A DNA stretch of 64,000 nucleotides from Parvularculaceae bacterium (lineage in GTDB: Bacteria; Pseudomonadota; Alphaproteobacteria; Caulobacterales; Parvularculaceae), in the NCBI GenBank assembly GCA_028284065.1, contig JANQSJ010000014.1, forward strand, positions 310,001-374,000, written 5' to 3'. The translations under genes were made by a program, and so were the position numbers. Below, piece by piece: positions 43,657 through 51,423 of the stretch. The notes beneath the pieces were generated by a model, which worked only from the letters and a program-made list of their open reading frames with translations, was not told the origin of the DNA and made no database searches. Each line of letters opens with the position of its first letter. The first letter of the stretch is position 1.

Positions 43657-44140
43657 GTTTGCTCAACACCTCATCCAGCCGCGCGAGAAACTCCTGGTTT
43701 ATCTCTTCGGCACGTTTGTAGTATCGGTTATTGGTAATAGCGATAATCGGAATAAGCGCTAGGAAAAACAGAATAAGAAGAACACCAGGAACAACGTCTA
43801 ACCATTCTGGCGGTTCTTTTTCTTCCGCATAGTGCGCAATTCGAACTTCGACTCCGAGGTCCGCGAGGTGTTTTGCGGATTGCGTATTCGGATTTGACCT
43901 CGTCTCGAATTCGCGTCCGCTGGTGAGCGTTCCAGACACCCACCACCCTTCATCCCAGACGACAGCCTTCTCAATTCGGTTCAACTTCGCTGCTTCAAGC
44001 ATTGCGGAGTAGGAAAGGAGTTGCTTCTTTTCTTCAACGGAAGCCTCCGACTTCGGCTCATTCGGCGTTTCTTGCTGCGCCAAAGCCGGGACCGCTGTTA
44101 GGCACAGCATCAGCGCCAACAACTTGATCCTCGGCATCAC
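43646..44140 (-). CDS. Stand-alone FtsH-periplasmic-domain-like membrane protein
   Basis: A 164-residue protein with a Sec signal peptide ([16 protein letters not shown]), a periplasmic domain of about 40-105, one membrane helix about 116-135 and a charged, helical cytoplasmic tail. Read against FtsH encoded at 32425-34353, residues 43-130 match its periplasmic domain and second helix: [62 protein letters not shown]. There is no ATPase or protease domain. It overlaps ruvA by ATGA and ruvB by 11 bases. It is visibly AT-richer than its neighbours, hinting at a separate origin. Function unknown. Confidence 0.8.
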   Translation of the reverse strand: MMPRIKLLALMLCLTAVPALAQQETPNEPKSEASVEEKKQLLSYSAMLEAAKLNRIEKAVVWDEGWWVSGTLTSGREFETRSNPNTQSAKHLADLGVEVRIAHYAEEKEPPEWLDVVPGVLLILFFLALIPIIAITNNRYYKRAEEINQEFLARLDEVLSKHVS

Positions 44141-44769
44141 GCCGCGAGCTCCTTCAGCGCCGCCTTGATAAGGCCGCCAAGCTCATCCGTTCCCTGACCA
44201 GACGCGGCGCGCACCGCCTTGCGCGCCTCCAGCCCGTCATAGCCGAGATTGACGAGCGCGGAGACGGCGTCGCCTTCAAGGCCGCTCCCTTCGTTTGCAG
44301 CCATTCCATTCGCGCCCATTTCATTCGCAACGGCGCGCAGCGCCGCGCCGGGCCGGGACGGCTGCGCAAGCGCGCCGAGCTTTGAGCCGAGTTCGACGGC
44401 GATGCGCTGCGCGAGTTTCTTGCCGACCCCGCTGGCGCGCGAGAGCGCCGTTAAGTCTTCGGCCGCCACCGCGTCATAAAGGTCCGAGGGCGTTAGAATC
44501 TGGAGAATGGCGAGGGCGTGTTTCGCGCCGACGCCCTGCACCGTCTGAAGGAGGCGGAACGCGCGTCGCTCGGCCTCATCCGCAAATCCGTAAAGCCGAA
44601 TGAAGTCCTCGCGCACCACCGTCTCGATGGAGAGCGTCGCCGCTTCGCCCTCTCGCAACGCGCCAAGCGTGCGCGGGTGCGCGTTCACTTCGTAGCCGAC
44701 GCCGCCGACGTCGATGAGGCATGTGTCTTCGTCGATCGCGACGATTTTCCCGCAGAGCCGTCCGATCAC
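44137..44769 (-). CDS. ruvA: Holliday junction binding protein RuvA
   Basis: Tetrameric protein that holds the four-way junction for RuvB. 210 residues from GTG 44769 (AAGGAGG 5 bases upstream), beginning with the family hallmark [15 protein letters not shown]. Helix-hairpin-helix motifs follow in [19 protein letters not shown] and [20 protein letters not shown], and the C-terminal RuvB-binding domain is [20 protein letters not shown]. The GTG overlaps the ruvC stop codon; the 3' end overlaps the inserted small membrane protein gene. Confidence 0.97.
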   Translation of the reverse strand: MIGRLCGKIVAIDEDTCLIDVGGVGYEVNAHPRTLGALREGEAATLSIETVVREDFIRLYGFADEAERRAFRLLQTVQGVGAKHALAILQILTPSDLYDAVAAEDLTALSRASGVGKKLAQRIAVELGSKLGALAQPSRPGAALRAVANEMGANGMAANEGSGLEGDAVSALVNLGYDGLEARKAVRAASGQGTDELGGLIKAALKELAA

Positions 44770-45275
44770 GCCGACCTCCTTGCGCGCGCGCCCGCGCCGC
44801 CTCGATGGTGCGCATGGCAGATGGCGACGGCGAGCGCGTCCGCCGCGTCGGCCGCGAGCGTCCCCGCCGTCGGCAACAGGACGCGCACCATCATCTGCAC
44901 CTGGCGCTTGTCGGCGTGGCCCCGTCCGACGACGGACTTTTTCACCGTGTTGGCGGCGTATTCCGAAACGCCGAGCCCCTTCGCCGCCGGCGCAGCGAGG
45001 GCGACGCCGCGCGCCTCGCCCAGCACCAACGCATCGCGGGGCGAGGCGTTGACGAACGTCTCCTCCACCGCCGCCGCGCCAGGCGCAAGGCGATCGACGA
45101 CGTCGCAAAGGCCCTGGAAGATCGCGGCGAGGCGGTCCGGTCGGCCAGCGCCTGCGCGCGCGCGGATGACGCCCGCCTCGACAAAGCCGAGCGCCGTCCC
45201 CCGCGCCTCAATGACCGCCCAGCCGGTCGCCCGCGCGCCAGGGTCGACGCCGAGAATTCTGTCGTTTTCAACCAT
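44766..45275 (-). CDS. ruvC: Crossover junction endodeoxyribonuclease RuvC
   Basis: Holliday junction resolvase of 169 residues from ATG 45275. The four catalytic acids are visible: Asp11 ([13 protein letters not shown]), Glu71 (AAVEETFVN), and Asp143/Asp146 ([17 protein letters not shown]). [21 protein letters not shown] is the usual central motif. No strong ribosome site is seen before the start. It is first in the coupled ruvC-ruvA-small membrane protein-ruvB series. Confidence 0.97.
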   Translation of the reverse strand: MVENDRILGVDPGARATGWAVIEARGTALGFVEAGVIRARAGAGRPDRLAAIFQGLCDVVDRLAPGAAAVEETFVNASPRDALVLGEARGVALAAPAAKGLGVSEYAANTVKKSVVGRGHADKRQVQMMVRVLLPTAGTLAADAADALAVAICHAHHRGGAGARARRSA

Positions 45276-45358
45276 GCGGGGACAATGGCCCGCTTCGGAA
45301 CGAAACGGCAACTCTTTCGCCGGCGCGCCGAGGTTCAAATCCGGGAACGGCCCTCAGC

Positions 45359-46558
45359 CTATTCGCGGAGGCCCGAAGCGGCGGCGTCAACGTCCGAGGA
45401 CAGGTTTTTCAGGAATTGCCCGACATTGCGGGCGAGGTCCTCCGAAACGCCGGGGTCGGCCGCGACCTCGGTCGCGAGCCGCGCGGCGGCGATCTTGTCG
45501 CGCGGACGGCCGTCGCCCTCAGCGAGCGACACGGCATAGAGAAACCGCCCCTGAAGATCGCCGGCTTCCGCCGCGCGCTCGAACCAATCCGCGGCGCTGC
45601 CAGGCGCCTCGCCATTGTGGGCGTAGAGGCCCATCGCGGTCATTGCGGGCCCGTATCCGGCTTTAGCGGCCGCCTCCATCAGCGCCGCGGCGAATGCGAC
45701 GTCCGGTTCGCCAAGCTGGTCGGAACGGTGCATCAGGGCGAGATTATAGGCCGCCTCCGCATGGCCGGCGCGCACCGCGCGCGACAGAAGACGCCGGGCG
45801 GTCTCCGCGTCGCGTGGACGCCCCTCGCCTGTCAGATGGGCCATGCCGAGGTAAAACAACGCGTCCGGATCTTCCTTGGCGGCGGCGCGCTCAATTAGCG
45901 ACAGCGCGACGACAGGGTCGCGCGTGACGCCGAGGCCATCTGCGTAGAGCGCGCCGAGGCGCGCAAGGGCGCGCGCGTCGCCCCGGTTCGCCGCGCGCCT
46001 GAAATACTTCGCCGCGCGCACATAGTCGGCGGCCTCGTCGCCATGGGTGAGCAGGAACGCGCCATAACCGACCTGCGCGTCGATATCGCCGGCGTCGGCG
46101 GCGCGCTCGTAGAACCGGCCCGCCTTGGTGAGATCGCGTTCGCCCGCGAGCCCCGTCTCCGACAAATAGGCCACAAGATGCTGCGCCCGCGGATCGCCGG
46201 ACTTCGCCACAGGCTCAGCGAGCCACAGCGCTTCCTGATATTCGCCGGCCATAAGGCGCTCATAGGCCGGGCGCAGGGCGGCGGGCGCCTCATCGACGTC
46301 AACGTTCTCTATTGGCGGAGCGACCGAGGGGCGCTGCGCAACGCTCAGCTCGTCGGCGCGAAGCGGCGGCGGGCCGTTATCAGCTTCAACGTCGGGGCTG
46401 GCCGCGCCAGCGACGTCCTGCGCCGGCGCTTCCGACGCGGAGGCCTCCAAGGGCGGCGGGGCCGCGCGCCGCGACGCGATCGACAAAACGGTCAGGCCGA
46501 GCGTGGCGACGCCAAGCGCGCCCGCCACGATTATCCTTACCCTTCGTTCGACCACCAT
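45359..46558 (-). CDS. Sel1-repeat (TPR-like) protein with N-terminal membrane anchor
   Basis: A 399-residue protein. The N-terminus has a membrane helix or uncleaved signal (IIVAGALGVATLGLTVLSIA) followed by an Ala/Pro-rich linker of about 70 residues. From about residue 95 there are at least six Sel1-like repeats, for example AGRFYERAADAGDIDAQVGYGAFLL, AAKYFRRAANRGDARALARLGALYADG and ARRLLSRAVRAGHAEAAYNLALMH. Such solenoids serve as protein-interaction scaffolds in periplasm or cytoplasm; the partner here is unknown. It lies 84 bases upstream of ruvC on the same strand. Confidence 0.88.
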   Translation of the reverse strand: MVVERRVRIIVAGALGVATLGLTVLSIASRRAAPPPLEASASEAPAQDVAGAASPDVEADNGPPPLRADELSVAQRPSVAPPIENVDVDEAPAALRPAYERLMAGEYQEALWLAEPVAKSGDPRAQHLVAYLSETGLAGERDLTKAGRFYERAADAGDIDAQVGYGAFLLTHGDEAADYVRAAKYFRRAANRGDARALARLGALYADGLGVTRDPVVALSLIERAAAKEDPDALFYLGMAHLTGEGRPRDAETARRLLSRAVRAGHAEAAYNLALMHRSDQLGEPDVAFAAALMEAAAKAGYGPAMTAMGLYAHNGEAPGSAADWFERAAEAGDLQGRFLYAVSLAEGDGRPRDKIAAARLATEVAADPGVSEDLARNVGQFLKNLSSDVDAAASGLRE

Positions 46559-46649
46559 GCCATTCGTCTCCGGACGCTTCCGCGCCGCTGCGCGTCTTTA
46601 CGCCTTGGGCGCCACGCGCGACGCCTATGCGGTTGACTTTGCAAAAGCA

Positions 46650-47321
46650 TTATCGGCGCCAGACAAAGGCTTGGTTAAATCGCTCCACCGCCGCCCCCGG
46701 CCCCTCCGGATCGCCCCAGACCGATGCGGACGCCGCCAGATAGTCCGCGCCCGCCTCCACAAGGGGGCCGCAGTTTTCAGGCGTTATTCCGCCAATGGCG
46801 ACGCATGGGACCGTGGTCGCCGTGGTCCAGTCTTCAACGATCGAAACGCGCGCCCGCGTGGCCGCATCCTTGGTGCCGCTGGGGAAAAACGCGCCGAACG
46901 CCACATAGTCGGCGCCCGCCTCGCCAGCCTCCATCGCAAGATGCGTGGAGTCGTGGCAGGTCACGCCGACGATCCCGTCAGGGCCCATCAGGTCGCGCGC
47001 CGCGTCATAGTCCGCGTCCTCCTGGCCCACATGAACGCCGTCAGCGCCCAGCGCGCGCGCAAGCCTTGGATCGTCGTTAAGGATGAAGGCGACTTCCCGC
47101 GCGCGGCACAGAGGCGCAAGGCGTTCCGCCGCCGCCCTTACGTCCGCCGCGGCTGGATATCCGCCGTCAGCCGCCTTCAGCCGCAGCTGGAACGCGGCGA
47201 CGCCCCCCGGCGCGAGCGCCTGCGCCAGCGCGTCCGCGAACCCGTCAAGGCCGTCGATGCGCGGCGGCGATATCAGGTAAAGCCGCGCGCCCGAGGCGGG
47301 ATCTTCCGTTGCACTTTCCAC
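46650..47321 (-). CDS. thiE: Thiamine-phosphate synthase family protein
   Basis: A TIM-barrel protein of 223 residues. ThiE joins the thiazole and pyrimidine phosphates to give thiamine phosphate. Visible motifs: AAFQLRLKAADG, VAFILNDDPRLARALGADGVHVGQED, VGVTCHDSTHLAMEAGEAGADYVAFGAFFPSGTK, PCVAIGGITPENC. The start is GTG 47321 inside a 15-base palindrome; the ribosome site is poor. No TPP riboswitch is seen upstream and no other thi genes are nearby, so a TenI-like role cannot be excluded. Confidence 0.85.
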   Translation of the reverse strand: MESATEDPASGARLYLISPPRIDGLDGFADALAQALAPGGVAAFQLRLKAADGGYPAAADVRAAAERLAPLCRAREVAFILNDDPRLARALGADGVHVGQEDADYDAARDLMGPDGIVGVTCHDSTHLAMEAGEAGADYVAFGAFFPSGTKDAATRARVSIVEDWTTATTVPCVAIGGITPENCGPLVEAGADYLAASASVWGDPEGPGAAVERFNQAFVWRR

Positions 47322-47330
47322 AGTGTGGAA
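47316..47330. promoter_or_regulatory. 15-base palindrome at the thiE start codon
   Basis: TTCCACAGTGTGGAA is a perfect odd-length palindrome (7 + 1 + 7) straddling the GTG start of the thiE-like gene. It could be a repressor site or a small RNA hairpin that limits translation; chance is also possible. Confidence 0.35.
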
Positions 47331-47412
47331 GATTACTCTTCCCCACGTCCGGGGAAAAGCCGGCTCGCCGCCGAAACCAGCGACGGCGCGTGCGGCGCTT
47401 AAGGCGCGTGGC

Positions 47413-48294
47413 CTAAGCCGCCGCCGCGGCGCCGGCGCTTTCGCGTTCGCTCTGGGTCTTCTTGACCTTCGGCTTCAGGAGGTTCGCCCTTATCTCCGCC
47501 GGAACAGCCTCATAGAAGGTCGGCGCGCCGAGATTGAGCCGCCGCCGCGCGTCCTCGATCGGCTCGCGGAAGAGGGCGTCGATATCTTCGGTCAGGAGCC
47601 AGGCTGCGCGTTTGCCGCGCGCCCGCGCCTCGCGAATCGCCTTGCCGATCGGCTGGCGCGGCTGCTCGAGCCCTCCGACGAAGGCCCCCACGGAGACGAT
47701 CATCCGAACGCCTGGATTGCCGAGCTGCGCATGGGAGAACGACAAAACGCACAATTCGCCGAGCGCGTCGCGGCCATATCCGGTGAGGACGTGCCAAAGA
47801 TCGTGGAGGACCTCCTGATGTATCGCAATGCGGCGAAACTCTTCGAACTGGGTCGGGGAGGTGTAGTCGGCGCCGATCTCCTCCGCCGCGCCCAACACGC
47901 CGTCCGGCGTCAGGTTCTCGCGCTCCATGAAATCGAGATAGGCGCGGCCCACCGACCCCTCCGGCAGTTTGCGCAGCCGGTCGCGGTCGGAAAGCTCTTC
48001 CTCGAGCCTGATCGGTGTCGAAACGACCTTTTTCCCGTATGGGCTTTTGACAAAGCGCGCAAATGTCTCCCGCGAGCGGCCGTTGTCGAGGGCGTAAATT
48101 ATCTCAAAGACCTGGCGGGTGTCTTCTTTGTTGGCGATGAGCTTCGCCATGGACGCGCAGGCGTGGAGCGGCCGCAGGGGCGGGGTCGGCGGCGTCGCGT
48201 ATCCCTCCACCCATTCGATCAGCTCTTCGGGGCAGTGGTCGCCGAATGAGAACTTCGTGCGGTCGTAGTCCGTCGCGCGCGCGGTATTGGCCAT
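47413..48294 (-). CDS. coq4: COQ4 family ubiquinone biosynthesis protein
   Basis: COQ4 homologue of 293 residues from ATG 48294 (GAGGAG 9 bases upstream). The family metal-binding motif HDxxHx11E is intact: HDLWHVLTGYGRDALGE. Other Coq4-like segments are RLRKLPEGSVGRAYLDFM and SFSHAQLGNPGVRMIVSVGA. In eukaryotes COQ4 performs oxidative decarboxylation at C1 of the coenzyme Q ring; bacterial homologues are found in alphaproteobacteria. An Ala-rich, basic tail follows the domain. An inverted-repeat operator candidate lies about 70-95 bases upstream. Confidence 0.92.
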   Translation of the reverse strand: MANTARATDYDRTKFSFGDHCPEELIEWVEGYATPPTPPLRPLHACASMAKLIANKEDTRQVFEIIYALDNGRSRETFARFVKSPYGKKVVSTPIRLEEELSDRDRLRKLPEGSVGRAYLDFMERENLTPDGVLGAAEEIGADYTSPTQFEEFRRIAIHQEVLHDLWHVLTGYGRDALGELCVLSFSHAQLGNPGVRMIVSVGAFVGGLEQPRQPIGKAIREARARGKRAAWLLTEDIDALFREPIEDARRRLNLGAPTFYEAVPAEIRANLLKPKVKKTQSERESAGAAAAA

Positions 48295-48364
48295 GCCGAT
48301 GGTCTCCTCGCCTTGCAGCTCGCGTGTCAGCGCCGGCGCAACGCCGGCGGCAGAGAGTACACTC

Positions 48365-48390
48365 ACCAGTTTACCTGCCGATAAACTGGT
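48365..48390. promoter_or_regulatory. Inverted-repeat operator candidate between coq4 and paralogue array
   Basis: ACCAGTTTA (48365-48373) and TAAACTGGT (48382-48390) are perfect inverted arms with an 8-base spacer, the size of TetR-family operators. On the coq4 strand a TTGACG at 48411-48406 and a GTTTAT at 48386-48381 could serve as -35 and -10 (spacing 19), so the dyad would cover the promoter. It lies in the divergent region of about 240 bases between coq4 and the first array gene and could act on either. Confidence 0.55.
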
Positions 48391-48536
48391 CGGTGTAGGC
48401 GCGCGCGTCAAGAGGTTGAACCGCCACCAAGCTGCGCGGAAGGACGCGAAACTACGCTCGGCGCGTTAAGATTGTCCGATCGCGATCATCCTGAATCGTG
48501 GAATTGTCCTATTGGACGCGTGAGGGGGCCGAGCAA

Positions 48537-49121
48537 GTGACAACCAATGCCGGAACGGCGCGTGCGCCGACATCTGACGATAGACCAACATCTGACGATA
48601 GATACGACGCGGCCCGCGCGCGGCCGACCTTTGATTTGCGGACGGCGGCTCTCGTGGCGGAGATCGTCGGCGCGGCCGCGGTCGTCGCGTCGGTGGCGTA
48701 TCTCGGACTGCAGATCAACTCCAACAACAAACTGCTGGAGGCGCAGGCCTACTTCAACTTCCTCTCCATCGGGCACCAAGCGACCGAGATGATCATCACC
48801 GATCCGGAGTTTGCGGAGGTGAAGCTTCGCTGCGACGCGACGCCCTATGACGTCACGCCGGCGGAATGGGAGCGGTGCGGGCTTTTCTACTTCACGGAAA
48901 TGAACAGCTTTGAATACGTTTATTATCAACAAGGGTTAGCCGCCTTGCCGCAAGGGTTCGCCGATGGCGCCTTCGGCTACTACAAAGGCATGCTGGCCGC
49001 GCCCGGTTATCATCGTTTCTGGAAGGAATATCAGGACGGGTACGGAGAACCGTTTCGGTCATATCTCAAAGCGTCTTTTCCGCCAACCGACGAGACAGAT
49101 GCGGAGGGTGCGAGGGAATGA
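48537..49121 (+). CDS. Membrane-anchored paralogue array, gene 1
   Basis: First of seven related small proteins. 194 residues from GTG 48537 (GAGGGGG 8 bases upstream); the frame is open to GTG 48498. The N-terminal tail of about 35 residues contains an 18-base tandem duplication encoding TSDDR-P-TSDDR. One membrane helix follows, ALVAEIVGAAAVVASVAYLGLQI, then a soluble domain with the array's shared pattern: EYVYYQQGLAALPQGFADGAF, KGMLAAPGYHRFWKEY, GYGEPFRSYL. Likely topology: short cytoplasmic tail, helix, then the domain on the other side. Function unknown. Confidence 0.75.
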   Translation: MTTNAGTARAPTSDDRPTSDDRYDAARARPTFDLRTAALVAEIVGAAAVVASVAYLGLQINSNNKLLEAQAYFNFLSIGHQATEMIITDPEFAEVKLRCDATPYDVTPAEWERCGLFYFTEMNSFEYVYYQQGLAALPQGFADGAFGYYKGMLAAPGYHRFWKEYQDGYGEPFRSYLKASFPPTDETDAEGARE

Positions 49122-49140
49122 CGTTCATCCAAACGCCGAC

Positions 49141-49204
49141 TATTCCGGCGCAAGCCGGGATCCATCCGCGCCGTCAGCTGGACCCCGGCCTTCGCCGGGG
49201 CGGT
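49141..49204. repeat. Intergenic palindromic repeat, copy A
   Basis: Between array genes 1 and 2. Two hairpins in tandem: ATTCCGGCgcaaGCCGGgAT-like at 49142-49160 and CCCCGGCcttcGCCGGGG at about 49184-49201. This is the same dispersed repeat as copy B at 50854-50912, and of a type common between genes in alphaproteobacteria. Confidence 0.8.
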
Positions 49205-49233
49205 CGGCGACAACGAACGGATACGAACCACCC

Positions 49234-49767
49234 ATGACCCTCGAAGCTATCTACTACCTTACACAGATCATTGCGGTCGTCGCGATCCTCGGGTCGCTGA
49301 TTTTCGTTGGCGTACAAATCCGTCAGAACACGAAAGCGATGAAAGCCGCCGCCGCACAGGCAGCTCATGAAAATTTTTCAAGCTTCTATGCGGCGGCGGG
49401 TTCATCTGAGGTCGGCGATATTGTGACGCGCGCGTTCACCGACTTTGATGAGATGGAGGCCGCTGAACAATGGGTCTTCATTTGTCATGCAATGATCTTT
49501 CTTTCCGGCTTGCAAGACGCTTACGCAAAACGGCGAGAGGGGTCCTTGTCAGAGGACTTGTGGGTGGGGTGGCGCGGCAATTCGCTAAACTTCTTTTCGA
49601 CGCCTGGAGGCAAGAGCTTGTGGGCGCAACGACGGCATATGTTCGGCGAACCCTTCCAGGCCTTTGTCGAAGGGGAACTTCTGAACGCAATGCCGCCGCC
49701 CAATGCAACGCTTTGGGTCGAGCCTGTTGATCTAAACGCCGAAAGCCGCGGCGCGGACACGCCATGA
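49234..49767 (+). CDS. Membrane-anchored paralogue array, gene 2
   Basis: A 177-residue protein starting MTLEAIYYLTQIIA at ATG 49234; no clear ribosome site. Membrane helix about 8-27 (QIIAVVAILGSLIFVGVQI), then RQNTKAMKAAAAQAAHENF and a helical domain with ICHAMIFLSGLQDAYAKRREG, DLWVGWRGNSLNFFSTPGG and WAQRRHMFGEPFQAFV. Most similar to gene 4 (SLVFVGLQIRDNSRAVRSATAQAVHDN ...). The stop overlaps the start of gene 3 (ATGA). Function unknown. Confidence 0.78.
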   Translation: MTLEAIYYLTQIIAVVAILGSLIFVGVQIRQNTKAMKAAAAQAAHENFSSFYAAAGSSEVGDIVTRAFTDFDEMEAAEQWVFICHAMIFLSGLQDAYAKRREGSLSEDLWVGWRGNSLNFFSTPGGKSLWAQRRHMFGEPFQAFVEGELLNAMPPPNATLWVEPVDLNAESRGADTP

Positions 49768-50264
49768 CCCTCGAAACGATCTATTACATCGGACAAACGA
49801 TCGCGGTGATCGTGATCATCGCAACGCTGATCGCTCTCCTCATTCAGACGCGGCAAACCAACGCGCTGGCGCGCGCGGAAACAAGCCGATCTCACATGTA
49901 TTGGTTTGCGATGGAGCAGCATCGCCTGTTCGCCACGCCGGAAGACGCCGCCTTCATGCACAAGGCGCTGCGGACGTCGGAACCGCTCACGGAAGAAGAG
50001 AAGGGGCGTTTCGCTTTCTCTATGGCGATGATGTTCAGCCTTGTGGAAGCGGCGCAGCAGACCCACCAGACCGGCCTCTTTCGCGATACAGACTACAAAC
50101 GAGCGCTCGACACGACGCGGATGGCGTATCTTAACTCGCCGCGCGTTCGAAAATGGTGGGCCTATACCCGAACTTTCTACGCCGGGAATCCGGACTTCGT
50201 CGCGGTGATCGACAAGCTCGTCGCGGAAGCGGAGGAAGACGCTAAGAAAGCCGCCGCGCCATGA
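49764..50264 (+). CDS. Membrane-anchored paralogue array, gene 3
   Basis: A 166-residue protein, MTLETIYYIGQTIAVIVIIATLIALLIQTRQTNALARAE at the start. The eleven-residue lead-in is nearly identical to gene 4, but the domain has diverged: FAFSMAMMFSLVEAAQQTHQTGL, RMAYLNSPRVRKWWAYTRTFYAG. It starts within the gene 2 stop and ends within the gene 4 start, so translation is coupled on both sides. The charged tail is AEAEEDAKKAAAP. Function unknown. Confidence 0.78.
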   Translation: MTLETIYYIGQTIAVIVIIATLIALLIQTRQTNALARAETSRSHMYWFAMEQHRLFATPEDAAFMHKALRTSEPLTEEEKGRFAFSMAMMFSLVEAAQQTHQTGLFRDTDYKRALDTTRMAYLNSPRVRKWWAYTRTFYAGNPDFVAVIDKLVAEAEEDAKKAAAP

Positions 50265-50794
50265 CCCTCGAGAGCATCTACTATATCGGCCAAACGATCG
50301 CCGTCGTCGCGATCCTCGGCTCGCTTGTGTTCGTCGGCTTACAGATCAGGGACAATTCTCGCGCGGTGCGATCGGCGACGGCGCAGGCCGTGCACGACAA
50401 TTACGGGGCCTGGTACACTGCGCTCGCCGGAAACGAGGCCGCGCTTGAGACGTCGGCAAAAGCGTTCGTCGACCTCGACAGTCTGACGCCTTTGGAGAAG
50501 CAGCAATTCACCTGCATCTTCATGGCGTTCCTCTCCCATCACCAGAACGCCTATTATCAGTGGGCCGCGGGGCATCTCTCCGACGGCCTGTGGCAGGGGT
50601 GGGAGGCGTTGATGATGAACCTCGTCAACACGCCCGGCGGCGCGGCCTTCTGGGCGGAGCGCTGCTATGTATTCGGTACGGAGTTTCAGGAACACATCGC
50701 CACGGTCATGCAACGCACGCCCGACCCCCGCGCGAAAGCGTTCGGCGTCGTGCCGCTCAACGAGGCAGGCTCCCGCGAGGAAGTAACCGGATGA
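50261..50794 (+). CDS. Membrane-anchored paralogue array, gene 4
   Basis: A 177-residue protein, MTLESIYYIGQTIAVVAIL with the helix running to VFVGLQI. The domain is the clearest representative of the array: FTCIFMAFLSHHQNAYYQWAAG, GLWQGWEALMMNLVNTPGG, WAERCYVFGTEFQEHI. The C-terminus PLNEAGSREEVTG parallels gene 2 (EPVDLNAESRGADTP). ATGA overlap with gene 3 and with the vestigial copy after it. Function unknown. Confidence 0.8.
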   Translation: MTLESIYYIGQTIAVVAILGSLVFVGLQIRDNSRAVRSATAQAVHDNYGAWYTALAGNEAALETSAKAFVDLDSLTPLEKQQFTCIFMAFLSHHQNAYYQWAAGHLSDGLWQGWEALMMNLVNTPGGAAFWAERCYVFGTEFQEHIATVMQRTPDPRAKAFGVVPLNEAGSREEVTG

Positions 50795-50943
50795 CCATCG
50801 AAACCATCTATTTTCTCGCGCAGGTCGCCGCAAAATCTGACGCTTTTCCGATCATTCCGGCGCAAGCCGGAATCCAGCTTTCACTCAAACTGGACCCCGG
50901 CTTCCGCCGGGGTGGTCGGCCTTTAAAAGGCGGGAACCCTTAG
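50791..50943 (+). pseudogene. Vestigial array paralogue interrupted by palindromic repeat
   Basis: The start MTIETIYFLAQVAA, overlapping the gene 4 stop by ATGA, copies the start of gene 5 (MTIETIYFLAEITAA). After 14 codons the frame runs into the intergenic palindromic repeat and encodes repeat-derived residues (PIIPAQAGIQLS) until the stop at 50943, three bases before the gene 5 ATG. It appears to be a remnant of a paralogue, or a partial duplication of the gene 5 start, disrupted by the repeat. Confidence 0.7.
50854..50912. repeat. Intergenic palindromic repeat, copy B
   Basis: Two perfect hairpins in tandem: ATTCCGGCgcaaGCCGGAAT (50854-50873) and CCCCGGCttccGCCGGGG (50895-50912), joined by about 20 bases. 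Same family as copy A at 49141-49204, but here it lies inside a reading frame of the paralogue array. Confidence 0.85.
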
Positions 50944-50946
50944 TTC

Positions 50947-51423
50947 ATGACCATCGAAACGATATATTTCCTTGCAGAGATCACCGCTGCAATCTCTGTG
51001 GTCATTTCCCTGCTGTTCGTCGCCTATCAGCTACGCCAGGGGAACAAGCAAGCGACAGTCAACATCGCGCTCGACCTTGCGGCGGCGGGGGACCGAAGTT
51101 TCGATCCGATATATCAGGGCGACAATATCTCGGTCCGGACGCGCGGCCTCGCGAGCGATCCCGACATGACGGAGACCGAGAAAGCCATGTTTGACCTGTT
51201 TATGGCGCGCGTAATGCTCAACGGGGTGCAGGCCACTTACGCAGTAACGCACGGCTTGTGGCAAAGAGGCGAAGCTTTGCGATCACTTTACGCCCTTTAT
51301 CGACAAATCGCCGATAGGCCAGGCGGAAAGGCGTGGGTGGCGGCGAACGAACATATGCTGTCCAATCAGTTCCGGGAGCTCATCGAGGCGGTGGATACGA
51401 GTGAAGAGAACGGCGATGCCTGA
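50947..51423 (+). CDS. Membrane-anchored paralogue array, gene 5
   Basis: A 158-residue protein. MTIETIYFLAEITAAISVVISLLFVAYQLRQGNKQA gives the helix and its LRQxN-like end. The domain shows FDLFMARVMLNGVQATYAVTHGL, YRQIADRPGGKAWVAANEHMLSNQFRELI, aligned with PGG/W/F positions of genes 2 and 4. It overlaps gene 6 by 8 bases. Function unknown. Confidence 0.78.
   Translation: MTIETIYFLAEITAAISVVISLLFVAYQLRQGNKQATVNIALDLAAAGDRSFDPIYQGDNISVRTRGLASDPDMTETEKAMFDLFMARVMLNGVQATYAVTHGLWQRGEALRSLYALYRQIADRPGGKAWVAANEHMLSNQFRELIEAVDTSEENGDA

Noticed and set aside
47322..47412. TPP riboswitch ahead of thiE-like gene
   Set aside because: The conserved CUGAGA and ACCUGA elements were not found in the short upstream region.
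48570..48605. Possible CRISPR-like or regulatory repeat in array gene 1
   Set aside because: It is only an 18-base tandem duplication inside the coding frame (TSDDR twice), with no further copies or spacers.
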